From Coprinus comatus (Eukaryota > Basidiomycota > Agaricomycetes > Agaricales > Agaricaceae), in assembly GCA_034638255.1 (NCBI GenBank), contig JAWPGT010000049.1, forward strand, positions 1-64,000: DNA of 64,000 bases, given 5' to 3'. The notes under the pieces are model-generated. The model saw only the letters and a list, made by a program, of their open reading frames with translations, did no database searches and was not told the DNA's origin. Below are positions 57,689-64,000 of the stretch, one piece after another (within the stretch, counting starts at the first letter, position 1; every line of letters begins with the position of its first letter). The position numbers were made by a program, and so were the translations under genes.

Positions 57689-58264
57689 GTATGAAAACTA
57701 AGACACGGTCCTATCAGAAAGTTCTCAAACTTCCATTGGATTACATTTTTGTCCTGTTCCGACTCCCAAAGGTCATCGATCATCATTCCAATACCACTCG
57801 TACAAGTTTCTGTGCCAACTTGAATGTTGGTCGAAGCAGCACTTCTATTTCAACCTTCAAGACGAAGTCAAAGCTGAACCAATTTGAACTTTTAACATCT
57901 AACTCAGGAGCCCATAGATCAACGTTCCACCAGCCCATAAATGACTAGTTGCGGCGGCGGCGGCGGCAACAGTTCCTGTTCTTCATCCACAGATAGCCTG
58001 GGAGGTTTGATAGCTTTTTTAATTGATATCCTTGACAAACGATGGTTCCCTCTTACTACCAATCTCTAGTTGAAGGGCCAGATGGTCCGAGCGCTGTAGC
58101 CACATTCTGTACATAGTAAATGATACTGATAGTGATACAAAGAAGTCAGCTTGTGTTAGACACTACACACAATCGATGAGTCATTCCAGGAATCTATACA
58201 ACTGTATCGAAAAAGATATTCTACTACTGAGTCGAAAGAAATACACTTGAGCGAGTCGCTACTA
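57689..58264. other. Intergenic region with a CGG run
   Basis: A short (CGG)n tract sits at about 57951-57967. Nothing else is recognisable between the pseudogene and the 3' end of the first subtilase. Confidence 0.45.
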
Positions 58265-60253
58265 TCAATGATGAGCCAGATTGTTGGCAGTTCCAGAATC
58301 TGTCCAGAGGTAATAGAAAGACAGTAAGTCTAAAATATTATCTAACCATATGAAAGAAAGGTTTACTCACAAATACCAGTTAGAACGCCTTTCTGACTGA
58401 TCGACTTAAGTAAATTGCTCATCGCAGCCGGACTCATATTTCCCCTGGCGTTAATCAGGCAGGCAATAAGTCCGGCAACATGGGGAGTTGACTATAATGT
58501 ATATGAACGAAATCCAAACCAGAATTTGAATACTATAATCACGCACCATAGAAGTTCCAGTGAGTGTCTTAGTTGCAGTAGTACTTCCGATCCAAGCACT
58601 AATAATGTCTACTCCAGGAGCCCATAAATCAACCGCAGGTCCATAATTTGACCAATAAATAGCAGCATCATTGATAGTGGTAGCACCAATGGTGTTTGCT
58701 GAAGCAACACGAGCTGGAGAACTTAACATTGCGTCACCTGCTTCGTTACCGGCTGCTACCGTTACGTGTATTCCCGCATTTGTGAGCTATATCCGAGTGA
58801 GTACTTCGTCATATGGATGTAGTAGTTGAAGGAGGAAGAGGATATTGGAAAACGCACGGCTGTTACTGCATTGTCTAAAGTGGTCGATGTTGCTCCATTT
58901 ATAGACATGGATACAATAGTGGGTCTGGTGGAAGAGGACTTATATTGTTGGAGAATCCAATTTAAGCCTGAGACACTTGTTTATGAAACGAATAAGTCAT
59001 CCAATATGTTAGGAAACGATGTAGTAGAGAGAACGAACATGTCGGATATGGCTCCAGTCCTTCAAGAAAGTACCATATAACACAATGTTAGTCAGGTCGC
59101 AACCCCTATAAGTCGTACTTACCCAGAATCATTTAATACTTTAACAGCAATCAGATTTGCCTGTTTTGCAACACCGAACTGACTCCCGGCAGCTGTTCCA
59201 CTAAAATAGTGTATATTTAAATTAATGAAGTTGTGACTCAAGGGTAAAACGCACGCGCAATGGGTTCCATGACCATTTCCATCAGCATCACTGTGAAGAA
59301 AGTCAAAGTGAATAAGAGGTCAGATGCATTTAAGTATAATGATTTCGAATAACAAACGCGTATGATCCATAAGTTGCTCCCCAGCGAGCGCGTCCACCAA
59401 ATTGAGACTGGGTAGTTATGAAGTCAATTCTTCACAGCATTTGAATAAAATGAATGGTTACCGTACATGAGACGTAAAGATTCCTAACAGAAATATTTAT
59501 CCGTTAATTCCAGCTTATTATTTGAAGTTTTAAATCAGGGACGTACCAGTATCTAGTTAAAGTAGTCATAGTGATAAGATTAGAATCAGTTACAAAAAGG
59601 CCGCCAATGGTACGGATTACTAACCGACGATGTAAATATCAACACCTTGACCAGACCCAACAGATTCATCATAAGTGTAAGGAAACGTTAAAGCACTAGA
59701 AAGAGTCAAGTCAGTTGATTATCTTGATAATGAAGGAGAAAGTTTTCTCTTACCTGGTATCCTGGGTACTGAGCTTGGTGGAAGAACTTAAACGAGCAAG
59801 TCCCCAAGGAGCATTCGTTCTGTCAAAAGACAAAACAAATTAATCATTAGGTCATGTCCTAATACAGTACTACAGGTCAATGGGTAGAGTTTCAATTACG
59901 TACTGAGTAATAGTAGTATGCATAAGACCATCCTCTGCAATAGATTCAACATCCGGATGAGAACGTAAAGTGACAAGTAATTCCTCGTTAAAATGACCGG
60001 CAAAGCCATTCACGATACTCCATTCATGCGTAATAGTGAAATTCGATCGCTGGAGTCTTCCATTGAACTCTGTAATACGATCCAAGAAATTGGATTTTGT
60101 AATTCCAGCTTTCAACATTACGAGAAACCCTCCAGTCTTCTCGCCCTCGAATGTTTTGATATTATGTATCAAAGCAGGAGCAGCAGGACTACCGTAGACT
60201 GATACCATGAACAGTCCACTAAGTGCAAGGAGATAACAGAAGAAACGAGACAT
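58265..60253 (-). CDS. Secreted subtilisin-like protease (proteinase K type), copy 1
   Basis: Many short exons from ATG 60253 to TGA at 58265. A signal peptide ([20 protein letters not shown]) precedes an inhibitor-I9-type propeptide ([38 protein letters not shown]). The catalytic domain begins [11 protein letters not shown], with DIYIV preceding the catalytic Asp exon. [12 protein letters not shown] (His) is followed by [39 protein letters not shown] and [14 protein letters not shown] (Ser). The ending [10 protein letters not shown] is typical. These are secreted endopeptidases of family S8A. Minus-strand TATAAAAG lies at about 60306-60314. Exon borders in the middle are short and were placed by frame and family pattern. 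Confidence 0.85.
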
Positions 60254-61102
60254 TGGTCAGGGAAGTTAGGGAGATCAAGTTACATTGGAACATAGACGTA
60301 GATGAGCTTTTATACCGTCACAAGAGGTAACTTGAGCCTCATATGGGGTCTCCAAAAGAGCACATATTACCTATCAACTTCAGGAAAGATAACATGAGCA
60401 TATGGAGGTCTCCAACAGAGCACGTCCATGTCGTACCTATCAACCTATGGGGCAGGTTTTGGATGATATTCGGTAAGATTGAAACTAAAAATAACTGCCG
60501 TTCAATCACTTGGACGGCTGAACACTAGAACACACCTCAATACGTAATTGTTCAGCATTCCATTTACTTACTGTCTTATATTGCGATATTATCAGCATCC
60601 CAAGACTAAGTTTATTAATCTGAGGTATTTGGATTCTCCTGAGAATGTTGAGCTCACCACCAACTTCTATCAAAGTAGCATTCGAAAGACCCTTCGGATT
60701 CGGAATCCGGTCCTTTCACTAATTTTATCACAGTTATATGATAATAGATTATACGTGGCACGGATACCTTGGTATACTTAGTATAATGCTCTCCATATGC
60801 AGTGCGGAGATTATCAGAAAGGCGGAGGATTGTCCTTCATTCACCTCATGCCCCAGAACCTTATGTTTGCACCAAACGTAGTGTACTATGTATTTTAACG
60901 ACTCGGATCAGCACATGATGACTCATTAGACTGGGGAAGGTCTTAATGGACAGGCACATAGATTGGGGACCAAGCGTAAGGTCTAAGGAGATCACTTCAA
61001 ACGTTATCATTTACTCAAGAATTGCTAATCATACATATGACGAATGATCATGCTTAAGCTACTTATAGCTTTCAACTTCCGTTTCCGTTTCCTTCTCATG
61101 AT
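60254..61102. other. Spacer between tandem subtilase genes
   Basis: This is the promoter of copy 1 and the 3' flank of copy 2. A repeated phrase, TCATATGGGGTCTCCAAAAGAGCAC / CATATGGAGGTCTCCAACAGAGCAC, occurs at about 60336 and 60398. These are two ~25-base direct repeats upstream of the copy-1 start codon and could be regulatory. Confidence 0.45.
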
Positions 61103-62912
<1,810 letters not shown>

Positions 62913-64000
62913 ATTCGAATTCAGAGAGAGAGCTGTTGCAGTCTGAAGAGCTGAGGTATAATCGACGAGGTTTTTAATGCCACTGCCAAGGCTACAGAGC
63001 ATGTGGATCCGTTCAACTTGGTGTTCTATCTCGCATTGCGAAATGTTGCTCTGTGAAAAACTTGCAAAAATAACATATAGAACGCACTTCACATATGTCG
63101 CAAAAAGACGATGGGATCAGGAGGTTGTTGGTTTTGGTGTATGACAAATGTACATAGAAAGTGTTCCGAAGAAGCACATGGTGAATGCTGAAGGCAGGCC
63201 GGCGTGATTATCTGTTGAATGACAAGGAATTATTTGTATTCCTCCAAAAACTGAGTTTCGTTCTCAAGACTTTTCATTCCTCAAGGACGGAACTTGGAAT
63301 AGTAGGGACATCTGGCTTGTGGTACGGCAGATTATTAGTGGCCCATTCACGTCGAATGAAACGCATGTACTTGCGTTTAACGGTCTTGTGGTATCGGCGC
63401 TCGCCGTGCTTCGGATAAGATTTACTGGTGATTGACTCTAAGAAGTAATACCAGTTTCAGCACGATGTTGGAGCAAGTCGAAATAAGCTAAATTCGGAAT
63501 ACACGGTGAGATATAAATCCCCCAGAAGCCATGCACGCACTTGATGCATAATGCAAACCGTGGGTATCACTCCCATGGTCGCACATACAACACATGGATA
63601 CCAGTACGTGAGACGTGCTTTGATTCTACTTGCTGAGATACATCAAATTTCATCTGAAATCGTAAGGGTGGTTCAGGAATAGAGGCTCAAGCGTCTCAAA
63701 TCCAGCAACATCCCCAAGGGGCCGCCGGCCATGAGCCGGCCGGTGACGTCATCAAACTATAAATACGGTAGTGTAGGAGGAACCAATAATCTTCTAACTG
63801 TACGTGGGCATGTATTTTTAATGGTCAAGCTGTTTTCCTTTACATAAGGACCTAACCGAGAAAAATGGCAGGAGAGCCAGTTTCTTGTTGCAGGCATCCT
63901 ATTATATCGAAACCCAGTTGGCGTGTCCGTTCGAATTGTGGTGCTGCTCAATATTTTTTTATCAAGCAGAGTGTTCGGCCGTTTCCTTAGACAAGGTTTG
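62913..64000. other. Terminal intergenic stretch
   Basis: No supported gene to the window edge. A GC-rich palindromic run (GCCGGCC-ATGA-GCCGGCC, about 63723-63742) is followed at once by TGACGTCA (63744-63751), a perfect CRE/ATF-type site, and then by CTATAAATA (about 63758). This looks like a promoter, pointing either way, for a gene not visible here. Confidence 0.45.

Noticed and set aside
57951..57967. CGG trinucleotide run as a functional repeat
   Set aside because: Only about five units, not in a supported gene.

Overview
The window is the end of a fungal chromosome. It opens with about 114 bases of C-rich telomeric repeat (TAAC with 4-6 C in most units), so the telomere is on the left and the centromere on the right. 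Many short introns of 45-65 bases, CTAAC-like branch points and a typical mushroom gene set point to a basidiomycete, probably an Agaricomycete. That gene set includes an F-box protein, Chs7-like chaperones, a STRIPAK FHA protein, proteinase-K-type subtilases, a DUF3602 protein, a CAK/APH-type kinase fold and small secreted proteins. The species cannot be named from sequence alone.

The first 18 kb is subtelomeric. A nine-exon telomere-linked RecQ-type helicase (74-5584, minus) carries zinc-finger-like and tyrosine-recombinase-like parts ahead of the helicase, and its 3' end runs directly into the telomere. Next come an unknown two-exon gene (6409-9052), a ~42-bp minisatellite, and an endonuclease-less Penelope-like retroelement (about 9.82-13.65 kb). 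That element has the orientation expected for capture at this chromosome end, a telomere-like stretch behind its ORF, a retained intron and a hammerhead ribozyme motif at 13490-13543. A decayed kinase-like gene lies at 17.25-17.9 kb.

Conserved housekeeping genes begin at 14.4 kb: ETF-ubiquinone oxidoreductase, an F-box protein, a Brc1/Rtt107-like BRCT protein divergently transcribed from it, and a Chs7-like chaperone. From 28 to 35 kb lie secreted or small proteins (a secreted kinase-like protein, a beta-trefoil-like protein, a cysteine-rich protein) and an SDR oxidoreductase. At 35.36-37.23 kb an 8-bp-TSD transposon contains a nested 1,086-bp Mutator-like element with ~100-bp inverted repeats and a 9-bp TSD. 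A one-TM gene (37.7-39.3 kb) has a broken near-identical partial copy at 56.74-57.69 kb.

The right part holds a tiny secreted peptide, a single-pass membrane protein, a second Chs7-like gene, a large tail-anchored FHA/coiled-coil STRIPAK-type protein, a DUF3602 protein, a frameshifted APH-like gene and two tandem proteinase-K-like subtilases.

Several otherwise well-conserved genes carry single-base frame breaks. This suggests residual assembly indels in addition to real subtelomeric decay, so each break should be checked against reads. All spliced models here were built by eye from GT-AG signals, reading frame and family knowledge; no search was run.
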